Assembly: GCA_905221605.1 (NCBI GenBank)
Contig: CAJNDS010002235.1
Span: forward strand, 249,843-313,842
Source of the DNA: Symbiodinium natans
Taxonomy: Eukaryota > Sar > Dinophyceae > Suessiales > Symbiodiniaceae
Direction of reading: 5' to 3'
DNA: 64,000 bases
Of the stretch, positions 21,243 through 31,402 are shown one piece after another. Within the stretch, counting starts at the first letter, position 1; every line of letters begins with the position of its first letter. Below the pieces are notes generated by a model, which was not told where the DNA came from, did not search any database, and saw only the letters and a list, made by a program, of their open reading frames with translations. Both the position numbers and the translations under genes were made by a program.

Positions 21243-21688
21243 GGCCTTAAGGATTTTTGGCTGAAAGGGAGGCGATGGCACGTGGACCTGTCAACGTGTT
21301 TCCGTCTTTTTGGACAAAGGCATGTCAGATAAGGGCCAAGACTACGCATGGCAGGCAACTATAGCAACTGTTTAGGGTTTAGGGTTTAGGGTTTAGGGTT
21401 TAGGGTTCATCTGCTTTTTTAAACCTACGGCTCATCAATTAAGGTGGAAGTCCTGTTCGTTTCGCATGCATCCTCTTAGCAGCAATCTGCCCCCAGAAAC
21501 TCGCCGCTCTTCAAATAGCGGGACTCTGCACACGTGTGCTGCTCTCTGACAGCGGTGGACCCCTCAGCGGGTTTAGGGTTTAGGGTTTAGGATTTAGGGT
21601 TTAGGGTTTAGTCGGTCTCTTTGCCTAGATGGTACGTAGGACATCTGGGCAGCCAATCGCACATGTTTGGGATTATAAGGGGGTTTTA

Positions 21689-21791
21689 CCCTAAACCCTA
21701 AACCCTAAACCCTAAACCCTAAACCCTAAACCCTAAACCCTAAACCCTAAAGCCTAAACCCTAAACCCTAAACCCTAAACCCTAAACCCTA
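21689..21791 (-). repeat. Telomere-like block, CCCTAAA orientation
   Basis: Fifteen units, almost pure. Followed by CCCCAAAAAAGGTTAAAGGTTACCTGCTCTACTAC in part, which recurs near 22304-22340. Confidence 0.96.
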
Positions 21792-21909
21792 CCCCAAAAA
21801 AGGTTAAAGGTTACCTGCTCTACTACGAGTCAACAACTTCCAACAGTTCCCTCTCAGGAACCATCTTGAGGTTGTCTTATGAAGCCCAGCAACCCTGAGT
21901 CCCAAACTC

Positions 21910-21995
21910 TACCCAAAGGCTCTGATGTAGTACCTTTTGGGGGTAGTATATTAGAACAACCCAAATAACTAACCCAAAAAGGGAGCCTTTTGGTA
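21910..21995. mobile_element. MITE-like element F7, internally shortened
   Basis: Starts TACCCAAAGGCTC and ends GGGAGCCTTTTGGTA. It lacks the GAACTACATT stretch of the other copies. Confidence 0.78.
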
Positions 21996-23128
21996 AACCT
22001 TGAACTATGCGCAGGAGCAAGCTTGGGAGGATAGTAGCTTGTGCTGCTTACTTGCTTGTCCAACTTCCTGGGGCAGCTGAGTTTTTGCAAAGGCTTAGGC
22101 TACGGGTTTAGGATTGTTCAGGTTGTATAGGGTTCTGGGTTTAAACCCAGGGTGCCTACTTGTCTGTTTAGCTTAGCTGCGTGGGCAGGATCCCCCAAAT
22201 TGCAGCCCTAAGCCCTACACCCCCAACCCCAGGCACTTGCAGCTTAGTTGTCCAGTACCTAGAGGAAGCTTTATTTAACTTTTGGGATTAAAAAGGGATT
22301 GTACTACCCCAAAAAGGTTAAAGGTTACCTACTCTACTACTCTAAACTTTCCCTCAACCCTAAACCCTAAACCAGTGGTATGGATCTTGAGGCGTCTTCT
22401 TTAGGGTTTAGGGTTTAGGGTTTAGGGGAAAAATGCCGTTGTCTGAACACCCTACCGTTCTCAGTACTCGGGACGCCTGTACCATGGTCACCTGAACCAC
22501 TGAGATACATTCCTCAAGCTTTTCAGCTTAGAGCCGGCTACTCGAAGCAATGTGAGCGCCAGCTCCATATGCAGAAACCCTATACCCTAAACCCTAAACC
22601 CTAAACCCTAAACCCTAATTAAACCCTAAGTCCGAAACCCTAAACCATAAACTCAAAGTCCGAAACCCTAAACTCCAAACCCTAAACGCATTGAGGGCTG
22701 TGGGACAGCAGGGACAGGTGGTGGCTCATAGGATGCATGTTTAAGGTGTTCTACATCACTGCCCCCCAATGAACCCAAAAGCCCCGAAACCATAAACCAT
22801 AAACACCAAGCCTTGTTCGTGCGATGCCCAGGCACAGACTTTGTTCCTACAAGTGAAAGACGATGACGGTCTCTGTGCCTCAGCGCGCGGACATGGATGC
22901 ATCATGGTACTAGAAGTAAATCACCAGCCCCGCCTTCAACCCTAACTCTAAACCCTAAACCCTAAACCCCAAACCCAAAAGGCCCGAGAGCCCCCCCCCT
23001 GCAACCCCCCTCCCTCCGATAGAGCGACGCCCTAGATACCAGCGCCATACAGAAGGCTTACCTGTAATCCTTCCGCTCTCCTCATCCCGCACCCACCCCC
23101 CCACCCCCTCCACACCCAACACCCAACA

Positions 23129-23254
23129 CCCCTAAACTCAAACCCTAAACCCTAAACCCCAAACCCTACACCTCAAACCCTAAACCCCAAACCCTCCCCC
23201 ACACCCTAAACCCTAAACCCTAAACCCTAAACCCTAAACCCTAAACCCTAAACA
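23129..23254 (-). repeat. Telomere-like block, CCCTAAA orientation
   Basis: A variant-rich left part and seven pure units at the right. Confidence 0.94.
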
Positions 23255-23339
23255 CCGTAGAACCGAGGGGCAGTCACTGCCTTGGTCTGTGGAAGTCAAC
23301 TGCATCCTCATGCGCTCATAGGCCTCGGATCTTGGAGAG

Positions 23340-23429
23340 TTTAGGGGGTTTAGAGTTCAGGGTTTGGGGTTTGGGGTTTGGGGTTTGGGGTTTGGGGTTT
23401 GGGGTTTAGGGTTTAGGGTCTGGGGTTTA
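23340..23429 (+). repeat. Telomere-like block dominated by TTTGGGG
   Basis: Six consecutive TTTGGGG units, then two TTTAGGG units. Confidence 0.94.
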
Positions 23430-23748
23430 TAGAAGGCATATGATTGTTCTTGATATTAATTGTTATTGTGACAGTTGTCATCGTTCTCCTTTTTTATTGT
23501 CACAAATTATGCTTATTGTTTTCTTCTTATTGTTGTTACCTATTATGATTATTACTATCTTCTTCACTCGCGGCGAAAGTGTCACAATCGTCCTGCGGGC
23601 GCCTATCAACTGATTATGACAGTCGGCCATTCTAGATGGCGGCACGTGTGCCCTTGTGGAGCACCAGCATTAAAAGAGCACCGAGGTGCATTGTATCGTG
23701 ATGAGATATTCTCATCCCGGAAATAAAGTTTGCCCTTACATCGATGAC

Positions 23749-23900
23749 TTAGTCATTCAACGTGTGCAAGAAATGCGTGTTTGCATCGCAGACAACCACT
23801 GTACACTGGTTTGGTAGCGACTTCCGCAAGGCCATCCATCGATCTTGCATGATGCGCATGTCATCTGTCAGCCGCGTTGCGACTTGCTGAATGTTTTCCA
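23749..23900 (-). CDS. Possible 3'-terminal coding exon, unknown protein, cut by the assembly gap
   Basis: On the minus strand an open frame runs from the gap edge for about 49 codons to a TAA stop. It reads ENIQQVATRLTDDMRIMQDR near its start and TVVVCDANTHFLHTLND at its end. The composition is balanced and protein-like (mixed hydrophobic and charged residues, no repeat bias), unlike nearly every other open frame here. I do not recognise a family. The upstream part lies in or beyond the 100-N gap, so start, introns and total length cannot be seen. It may equally be a pseudogene fragment or a chance frame. Confidence 0.3.
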
Positions 23901-24000
23901 NNNNNNNNNNNNNNNNNNNNNNNNNNNNNNNNNNNNNNNNNNNNNNNNNNNNNNNNNNNNNNNNNNNNNNNNNNNNNNNNNNNNNNNNNNNNNNNNNNNN
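23901..24000. other. Assembly gap (100 N)
   Basis: Exactly 100 unknown bases, the usual placeholder length. It is followed by (CA)n and an A tract at 24001-24034, which probably caused the break. Confidence 0.99.
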
Positions 24001-24034
24001 CACACACACACACACACAAAAAAAAAAAAAAAAA
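24001..24034 (+). repeat. (CA)n then A-tract
   Basis: Nine CA units then about 16 As at the gap edge. Confidence 0.95.
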
Positions 24035-24076
24035 CAAGGGGACTTTGGGAAACCCCAGATCAACCCTAAGCACCTA

Positions 24077-24121
24077 CTAAACCCTAAACCCTAAACCCTA
24101 AACCCTAAACCCTAAACCCTA
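24077..24121 (-). repeat. Telomere-like block, CCCTAAA orientation
   Basis: Six pure units. Confidence 0.95.
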
Positions 24122-24553
24122 GGTCGTTGAGCAACGGCTCTGGGGCGGCACAACAGGCTGCGCATATTGAGCAGCAGCTTCCTCCACGAGGTCAAGAAAC
24201 CTGCGTTGCTCCAAGACATCCACTAGGGTTTGGGGTCTAGGGTTTAGGGTTTCGGGCTCAGGGTTTAGGGTTTAGGGAAGCCGTAAACCCGACACCCTCA
24301 ATCCTAAAGTTACTAACTTAGTTGGGTGAAAGGAGTTCCCCCACCTGGAGTGGATAAAGAGGGGCCCCTACAAAATCAAACTTTCCATGGGTGGTATGGG
24401 GGTTTCCAAAAAATAAGAGGTACCTTTTGGGAGGCCTATTTGGGGGCCTATAACCCGAAGCCCTAAACCCTTTGCGGGGATACCCCTTTTTGGGAAATAC
24501 CCCCATCGACCTGGCAAACCGTACGCCATATCAACCAGATGAGCCCGAAATTC

Positions 24554-24724
24554 CCTTAACCCTAAACCCTAAACCCTAAGCCCTGAACCGTGAACCCTAA
24601 ACCCTAAACCCTAAACCCTAAACCCTAAACCCTAAACCCTAAACCCTAAACCCTAAACCCTAAACCCTAAACCCTAAACCCTAAACCCTAAACCCTAAAC
24701 CCTAAACCCTAAACCCTAAACCCT
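24554..24724 (-). repeat. Telomere-like block, CCCTAAA orientation
   Basis: About 24 units; the right 125 bases are pure. Confidence 0.97.
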
Positions 24725-24849
24725 ACCACCAGGGTCTCGGGTTCAGGGTTCAGGAGTGATGTCAGCGGGTTCCAGGATTCTGCTGCAGTGCTCATTCTTT
24801 ATATAGACTGGGAACAATGGGACCAAGGACACTGTAGAACCATAACTTA

Positions 24850-24951
24850 GTAGCCCAGTAACCATATTATAGTAAGGGCACCCTTTTTTGGTTGGTTACT
24901 TTATAAGGGAACCTTGAACCCCGAAAAGGAAAAGGGCACCACTGGGCTACC
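24850..24951. mobile_element. MITE-like element, family F4
   Basis: Inverted ends GTAGCCCAGT / ACTGGGCTAC. Inner GGGCACCCTTTTTTGG pairs with CCCCGAAAAGGAAAAGGGCACC. Confidence 0.8.
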
Positions 24952-25002
24952 ACGACAACCAAGTTCAGCAACCACACTGTGATAAGGATACCTTGTTGTC
25001 AC

Positions 25003-25076
25003 GGGTTTAGGGTTTAGGGTTTAGGGCTTAGGGTTTAGGGTTTAAGGTTTAGGGTTTAGGGTTTAGGGTTTAGGGG
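25003..25076 (+). repeat. Telomere-like block, TTTAGGG orientation
   Basis: Ten units with GCTTAGGG and TTTAAGG variants. Confidence 0.95.
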
Positions 25077-25156
25077 TTTTGTCTGCTGGCTTGCATTTCT
25101 GCTAGACCACAGCCTGAAGCTTCGCAACAGGGCGCACAGCTCTTGCCAGCTTGGAA

Positions 25157-25272
25157 CCCCCCCCCCCCCCCCCCCCCCTAAACCCTAAACCTAACCTAAA
25201 CCCTAAACCCTAAAACCCTAAGCCCTAAACCCTAAAACCCCCAACCCCCCCCCCCCCCAAAAAAAAAAAAAC
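25157..25272 (-). repeat. Telomere-like block between two C-tracts
   Basis: A 22-base C tract leads into CCCTAAA and CCTAA units, and a second C tract of about 15 leads into an A13 tract. C-tract growth at CCC of the unit is likely. Confidence 0.93.
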
Positions 25273-25921
25273 CAAAGAGGCCCCTGTGCTCTGGCAGGTG
25301 GCTCTCGCGTAACATGTAGCAAGCCCTTTTCCTGGGAGTGTAAGTTGAGTGCAAGGTTTTCCCAAGGGGTGCGGAGGTACCTAGGACCTAGGATTCCACT
25401 TGGGCAACTTTGAGAATTTTAGGGACGAAGAGGGAGTAGTCGGGAATGTTGGGTTACCTAGGCTCTTTGGAGCCTCCTGCCTTGAGGAGGCCAAGTGCAG
25501 TTCTCGGGGGTTCAGGGTTCAGGGTTCAGGGTTAAGGGGGTTTAACAAGGGCTGTTCGGGATGTTTCGGGGTTTTTGGGCTTTGCCTGTAGGCGTCCGAA
25601 GAGTTTCACCAAGGTTCCGCGTTATCAGGTTTGGGCAAACATTGGTTTCATTGTGGGTTAAGCATCTTTTGGCGCTTTCTGGGTCCAGAGCCTTGAAAAA
25701 CTGAAGAGGTTCTGTACAGGACTCTGGTGCTTCTTTGGCTGGCTTTGTCGGCGAGTCTGCAATGAAGAACCTCCCTTTCTCACACAGGTGTTTAGGGTTC
25801 AGGGTTTAGGTGTCGTTTGTACTCACACTGGCTTAAAGACGAGGACATAGCTGAAGGTTCACGATTGGGTACTACGCTTAATTAAGTAGAGTTATAAGGA
25901 CTCGCATACCCCAAAAAAAAC

Positions 25922-25968
25922 AACATAAATAAATAAATATATATATATATGTACATATGTAAAAACAA

Positions 25969-26003
<35 letters not shown>

Positions 26004-26012
26004 CATATGTAT
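25922..26012. repeat. TA-rich microsatellite
   Basis: Three TATATATA runs separated by GTACATATG words and an ACAAATA stretch. Confidence 0.93.
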
Positions 26013-26198
26013 ATAGCCAATAAACAGTTGCAGCTGTAGTGACCCTTCTTGTACAGTAGGGATCAAGGTCAAAAGCCCCCCCTCCCGTGACAGCTCCGGC
26101 CGAGCGTCTGCTGCGCGCTTGCGAAAGACTGGAATGAAGAGTGCCTCGTTGACAGGAGACTAGACACCCTAAATCCTAAACCCGAAGCAAGTTAAACA

Positions 26199-26430
26199 CA
26201 AATGTGTGTGTACAAAGATACATATAGCTAGAGAGATAGGTAGATAGATTGTTGGTTGATCGGCGGGTTATTTCGTTCGTCAGTGCGTTGGATATGTAGA
26301 TCGTGTATATACATATGCATGCACGCGTCTATGTATGCATGTGCGCATGTGACCATTGTAGTACATGTGCACTTGTCCATGTATGCGTGTATGGCATGTA
26401 TGCATGTGTGTATGTGTATGTATGCACGCC
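26199..26430. repeat. GTAT/GTGT-rich low-complexity region
   Basis: ATGTATGCATGTGTG-type words and TAGATAGATAG. They generate spurious Met/Cys/Tyr/His-rich frames. Confidence 0.85.
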
Positions 26431-26706
26431 CCAGACCTTAAATCCTGCAGACCTTGAGACCTTTCACCCTGAATCCCGAAGTGACGCAGCTGTGACCAGC
26501 GGTAGATTCTCTAAAGGCCAGGCAACCTGAAACCTAAGCAAAGGCTGAGGCTTAACACTTCGTGTTGAGGGGTTAGACTGTAGCGCGTTTAGGAAGGAAA
26601 TGAGGTTTTTAGGGTTTAGGGTTTAGGGTTTAGGGTTGAGGCATCGGTGTCCTTGAGATGGTTGAGATCACGCACCTGAACACCGACTGGCACGGAATTC
26701 TACTCG

Positions 26707-26869
26707 CAGGTTCACGGGCACTGATAAGTAAGGGTATAGGTACCCTATAAGTAGAGTTATAAGGTTATCATGCTAAAGGTACCCTATAAGTAGAGTTATA
26801 AGGTTATCATGCTAAAGAACCCTACTTAGAACTACCCTGCTTATAACTACCCATGAATTCTCCAAGTAG
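26707..26869. mobile_element. MITE-like element F1 with an internal 39-bp tandem duplication
   Basis: Ends GCAGGTTCACGGGCACT and CTACCCATGAATTCTCCAAGTAG in outline. The stretch beginning GGTACCCTATAAGTAGAG occurs at 26739 and again at 26778, exact, making this copy longer than the others. Confidence 0.7.
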
Positions 26870-26878
26870 AGTTTAAAT

Positions 26879-26975
26879 CGGGGTTTACGAACATAAGGGG
26901 CCCTGAATACAGACTCCAAATAGTAGGTTTCCCTTGTACAAAGGACCCCCGGAACCCCCTATTTTCGCAAAACCC
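26879..26975. mobile_element. Possible MITE-like element, family F11
   Basis: GGGTTTACGAACATAAGGGG and CCAAATAGTAGGTTTCCCTTG match 58441-58545 (GGGGGTTTACAAAAACAAGGG, CCAAATAGTAGGATTCCCTTA). Weak inverted ends. Confidence 0.5.
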
Positions 26976-26988
26976 CAAAGAGGGGTAG

Positions 26989-27080
26989 CTAGACCCAGGA
27001 GTAACCTAGGAATAAAATGGGCAAGGGGATTTTAGGAACCCCAACCCTAACAAAGGGAAATAAGGGACTACTCTGGATAG
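26989..27080. mobile_element. MITE-like element F5, shortened
   Basis: Starts CTAGACCCAGGAGTAACCTAGG in outline and ends CTACTCTGGATAG; the middle AAGGGTGCCC block is missing. Confidence 0.6.
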
Positions 27081-27198
27081 TTCCCAAACTGAAAGCCAGG
27101 TGCCACCAGCTCGGGGCCAGTCCTTGCTTGGGGAGTCGCTTGGATCTGCTAGTTTCTTTGGACTCCTTCATGGACAAACATAAACAGAAAGGGGCTAC

Positions 27199-27285
27199 AC
27201 CCTAAACCCTAAACCCTAAACCCTAAACCCTAAACCCTAAACCCTAAACCCTAAACCCTAAACCCTAAACCCTAAGCCTAAACCC
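27199..27285 (-). repeat. Telomere-like block, CCCTAAA orientation
   Basis: Twelve units. Confidence 0.96.
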
Positions 27286-27289
27286 AAGG

Positions 27290-28050
27290 GTGTTCCATGA
27301 CATGCGCTTGGTTGCGTAGTGCCTGGGCCGGGGGTGTGTGAGATCTGTTGTTAGGGTAACTGGGCTGGGCTTGGGGGTTCTGCAACAATCTCGATGGGTT
27401 ACTAGGATTATGCAGGGATGATGGAGGCCTCTAAAACCTATTCAAACTCAACCACAGGTTAACCCTTAATGGGGGGGTGGGGGGGGACAAGCCCGGCCCT
27501 CCTTGCGTACTGAAAACGGGTCTCTCCAGGCGCCTTCCTGGGACAATGAACCGACAAACATCCAAATTAGGTTGCGAGGGGGAGAGGCTCTTGTACACGG
27601 AAGAAGCAAGTGCCCAAAAGTCGAAACCTCACACCTTGTTTTTGAAAACTTTGCTGCTTGTAGGTCTCCAAACCCACACACCTCACAGACACACTGAGCA
27701 AACTTGCACTCGAAAGCCACACAAATCAAGATTCCAAGGCGTCAAAAGTTGAGGAAGTTGAGATTCTCAGCCCATGCAATGAGTAAAGCCAAGGCGGCCC
27801 TGCACCTAAATAACCCTAAACCCTACACCCTATACACTAAACCTACTTGGGCCTTCAAGGGATCCTCATATCCCCCATATGATCCAAGTCTATACTGCCC
27901 AGGCACATGGACCCTTCACAGGGAACCCGAAAAACCTAAACTCTAAACCCTAAATAGGGAAATGCAGACAAAGACACATACGTTGCATGAGCTGCCTCTC
28001 CCGCTGGTCTGGCTTGACCTGGCAAGCAAGTGCCTAGCTCGAGGGCTTAG
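27290..28050. other. Non-repetitive spacer of unknown function
   Basis: About 750 bases with few telomere-like units. Overlapping frames of up to 91 codons on both strands have no recognisable motif. Confidence 0.55.
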
Positions 28051-28349
28051 GGTTTAGGGATTTTCCCTTCAACCCTAAACCCTAAACCCTAAAACCCTAA
28101 ACCTTTAAACCCTACAGCCTCAAGCCCGCAGCCCTGCTTTTACATCTGAGGCGTGGAAACCTGCGGGTTTGGGGTCCTCGGCGCGTATCCCATGAAAGAA
28201 ACAGACAGTGCCTTAAAAGAGGTTCAAAAGGGTTTAGGGTTTAGGTTTAGGGTTTAGGGGTTTTAAGGGCCGGTCACAACAAAGGGGAATCGGAGGAGGT
28301 CTGGACACCCCTGATAGAAGGGTTTGGGGTTTAGGGTTTGGGGATCAAA

Positions 28350-28590
28350 ATGCAAGGAACACCCCTAACCCCAGGCCCTGAGCCCCTAAGCCCAAAATTT
28401 ATGGGCCAGCCCTGAGGCCGAAAGCCCCTAAACCCTACGCCCTAAACACCTGAGCCCTGTAGTGCCTTTAAACCCCTCACCCCAACCCTGTCCCAGAAAC
28501 CCTCATGAAACCCCAAGCCCTAAGCCCTTCAACCCTGAAGCCTGAACCTCAACCAAAAAAGCCCTAAACCCTAAACCCTAAACACCCCCT
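28350..28590 (-). repeat. Fossil C-rich telomere-like region
   Basis: CCCTAAGCCC, CCCTGAGCCC and CCCCTAAACCC words in irregular spacing. Confidence 0.75.
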
Positions 28591-28707
28591 GAATCCTCAG
28601 GACCCCGGATCGCGGGCGCCAGGATCCGCCTCGGATCGGTCGTGGTAGCAATGGCAGAAGCCGCACTCCGTACCCAGGTGGCACACGCCGGACTTGAGTA
28701 GGTACCT

Positions 28708-28872
28708 TAGGGTTTAGGGTTTAGGGGTTTAGGGGTTTAGGGGTTTAGGGGTTTAGGGGTTTAGCGGTTTAAGGGTTTAGGGGTTTAGGGTTGTTGAGGG
28801 GTTTATGGGTTGAGGGTTGTTGAGGGGTTTAGGGGTGTAGGGTTTAGGGTTCACGCTTTAGGTTTTAGGGTG
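28708..28872 (+). repeat. Telomere-like block dominated by the octamer TTTAGGGG
   Basis: Six or more consecutive TTTAGGGG octamers, then GTTGAGGGGTTTA variants. It is the opposite-strand counterpart of the octamer block at 3002-3165. Confidence 0.94.
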
Positions 28873-29190
28873 GTCACAGGAGGTGTAGAGGGGAACCAGT
28901 CTATGTGCGTCCCGTATACCAACCGTAAACCCTAAACCCTAAACCCTAAAACCCCCTTCCCCCCCCCCCCCCCCAGAAGCGGGCAATTTTGAAGGACCCC
29001 GGAATGCTTACATCGAGGGGCTCCAGCGCCCTCATGCAGGCCACAGCCTTTAAGCCCTAACCCTAAACCCTAAACTCTAAACCCTAAACCCTAAACTCTA
29101 AACCTTATAGGCAGACCTGGTGGGGGAGGGCTTTCGGTCTTCAGGGTTATGTACGTAGGACCTTTAGGGTCTATTTGGCACGCCTCTTTT

Positions 29191-30832
29191 GCCGCCGGGG
29201 AAATCCCTAGATTTGATTTTCAAGGATTTCATGAAATTTAAAATGCCCAAAAAATCCTTGAAATCCTTAAAAAAATCAAATCCCGGGATTTAATATTTTA
29301 AGGATTTCAAGGATTTTTTTGGCATTTTAAATTTTATGAAATCCTTGAAAAATCAAATCCCGGGATTTAATTTTTCAAGGATTTCAAGGATTTCATAAAA
29401 TTTAAATACCGGAACTCCTGCAAAAGCAAACCGCCCCCCTCCCCACTCAGAGTACGGGGAAGACCACGCGGATTTTAAAATTTATGAAATCCTTGAAATC
29501 CTTGAAAAATTAAATCCCGGGATTTGATTTTTCAAGGATTTCATGAAATTTAAAATGCCCAAAAAATCCTTGAAATCCTTAAAAAATCAAATCCCGGGAT
29601 TTAATATTTTAAGGATTTCAAGGATTTTTTGGGCATTTTAAATTTTATGAAATCCTTGAAAAATAAATCCCGGGATTTGATTTTTCAAGGATTTCAAGGA
29701 TTTCATAAATTTTAAAATCCGCGTGGTCTTCCCGTACTCTGAGTGGGGAGGGGGGGGTTTGCTTTTGCAGGAGTTCCGGTATTTAAATTTTATGAAATCC
29801 TTGAAATCCTTGAAAAATCAAATCCCGGGATTTAATTTTTCAAGGATTTCATGAAATTTAAAATGCCCAAAAATCCTTGAAATCCTTAAAAAATCAAATC
29901 CCGGGATTTAATATTTTAAGGATTTCAAGGATTTTTTGGGCATTTTAAATTTTTGAAATCCTTGAAAAATTAAATCCCGGGATTTGGTTTTTCAAGGATT
30001 TCAAGGATTTCATAAATTTTAAAATCCGCGTGGTCTTCCCGTACTCTGAGTGGGGAGGGGGGGGTTTGCTTTTGCAGGAGTTCCGGTATTTAAATTTTAT
30101 GAAATCCTTGAAATCCTTGAAAAATTAAATCCCGGGATTTGATTTTTCAAGGATTTCATAAAATTTAAAATGCCCAAAAAATCCTTGAAATCCTTAAAAT
30201 ATTAAATCCCGGGATTTGATTTTTTTAAGGATTTCAAGGATTTTTTGGGCATTTTAAATTTCATGAAATCCTTGAAAAATCAAATCCCGGGATTTAATTT
30301 TTCAAGGATTTCAAGGATTTCATAAATTTTAAAATCCGCGTGGTCTTCCCGTACTCTGAGAGGGGAGGGGGGGGGTTTGCTTTTGCAGGAGTTCCGGTAT
30401 TTAAATTTTATGAAGTCCTTGAAATCCTTGAAAAATCAAATCCCGGGATTTAATTTTTCAAGGATTTCATAAAATGCCCAAAAAATCCTTGAAATCCTTA
30501 AAAAATCAAATCCCGGGATTTAATATTTTAAGGATTTCAAGGCTTTTTTGGGGCATTATAAATTTTATGAAATCCTTGGAAAAATTAAATCCCGGGATTT
30601 GATTTTTCAAGGATTTCAAGGATTTCATAAATTTTAAAATCCGCGTGGTCTTCCCGTACTCTGAGTGGGGAGGGGGGCGTTTGCTTTTGCAGGAGCTCCG
30701 GTATTTAAAGTTTATGAAATCCTTGAAATCCTTGAAAAACTAAATCCCGGGATTTAATTTTTCAAGGATTTCATGAAATTTAAAATGCCCAAAAAATCAT
30801 TGAAATCCTTAAAGAACTAAATCCCGGGGTTC
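29191..30832. repeat. AT-rich palindrome array, ~307-bp period, first unit inverted
   Basis: Nested palindromes built on TCAAATCCCGGGATTTAAT and TCCTTGAAATCCTTGAAAA. A GC-rich spacer beginning CCGCGTGGTCTTCCCGTACT starts at 29719, 30026, 30336 and 30641. The same spacer occurs once in reverse orientation at about 29408-29472. Copies are very alike, so expansion is recent. Confidence 0.93.
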
Positions 30833-30833
30833 G

Positions 30834-30919
30834 GTTTAGGGTTTAGGGTTTAGGGTTTAGGGTTTAGGGTTTAGGGTTTAGGGTTTAGGGTTTAGGGTTT
30901 AGGGTTTAGGGTTTAGGGT
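30834..30919 (+). repeat. Telomere-like block inside the 7.5-kb composite
   Basis: Twelve TTTAGGG units interrupt the AT-rich palindrome array directly after CCCGGGGTTCGG. Confidence 0.96.
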
Positions 30920-31054
30920 AATATCCTTGAAACCCTTAACAAAAATCAAATACCGGATTTGATGGTGTAAGGAGTTCATAAAAAGTTAAGATGCCGAAAA
31001 AGAATTAAAACCCTTTAAAATCAAACCCCGGGATTTGTCTTTTCCAGGATTTCA

Positions 31055-31402
31055 GACATACCCGCTCATTGCCCATCCCACATCACCCCGCATCATCTCC
31101 CATCGTTTCTCTCATCCCCCATCATGCCCCATCATCCCCCAATCATCCCCCATCATCTCCCATCATCATTCCCCGTCATCTCTCATAATCCCTTTCACCC
31201 CCCCATCATCCACCATCATCCCCCATCAGCCCCCATCATCGTCCCCGATCAGCCCCTATCATGCCCCATCATGTCTCTCATCCCGCGTCATCCCCCATCA
31301 TTCCCCATCATCCCCCATCATCTCCCATCATCCCGCATCATCCCCCATCATCCCCCATCATCATTCCCCATCATCTCCCATAATCCCTTTCACCCCCCAT
31401 CT
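31055..31402 (+). repeat. CCCCATCAT-type minisatellite
   Basis: Repeats of CCCCATCATC and TCCCATCATC form 25-35-base higher-order units. The open plus frames (Pro/Ile/His/Ser-rich, up to 142 codons) are a by-product of the repeat and lack any domain. Confidence 0.93.
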
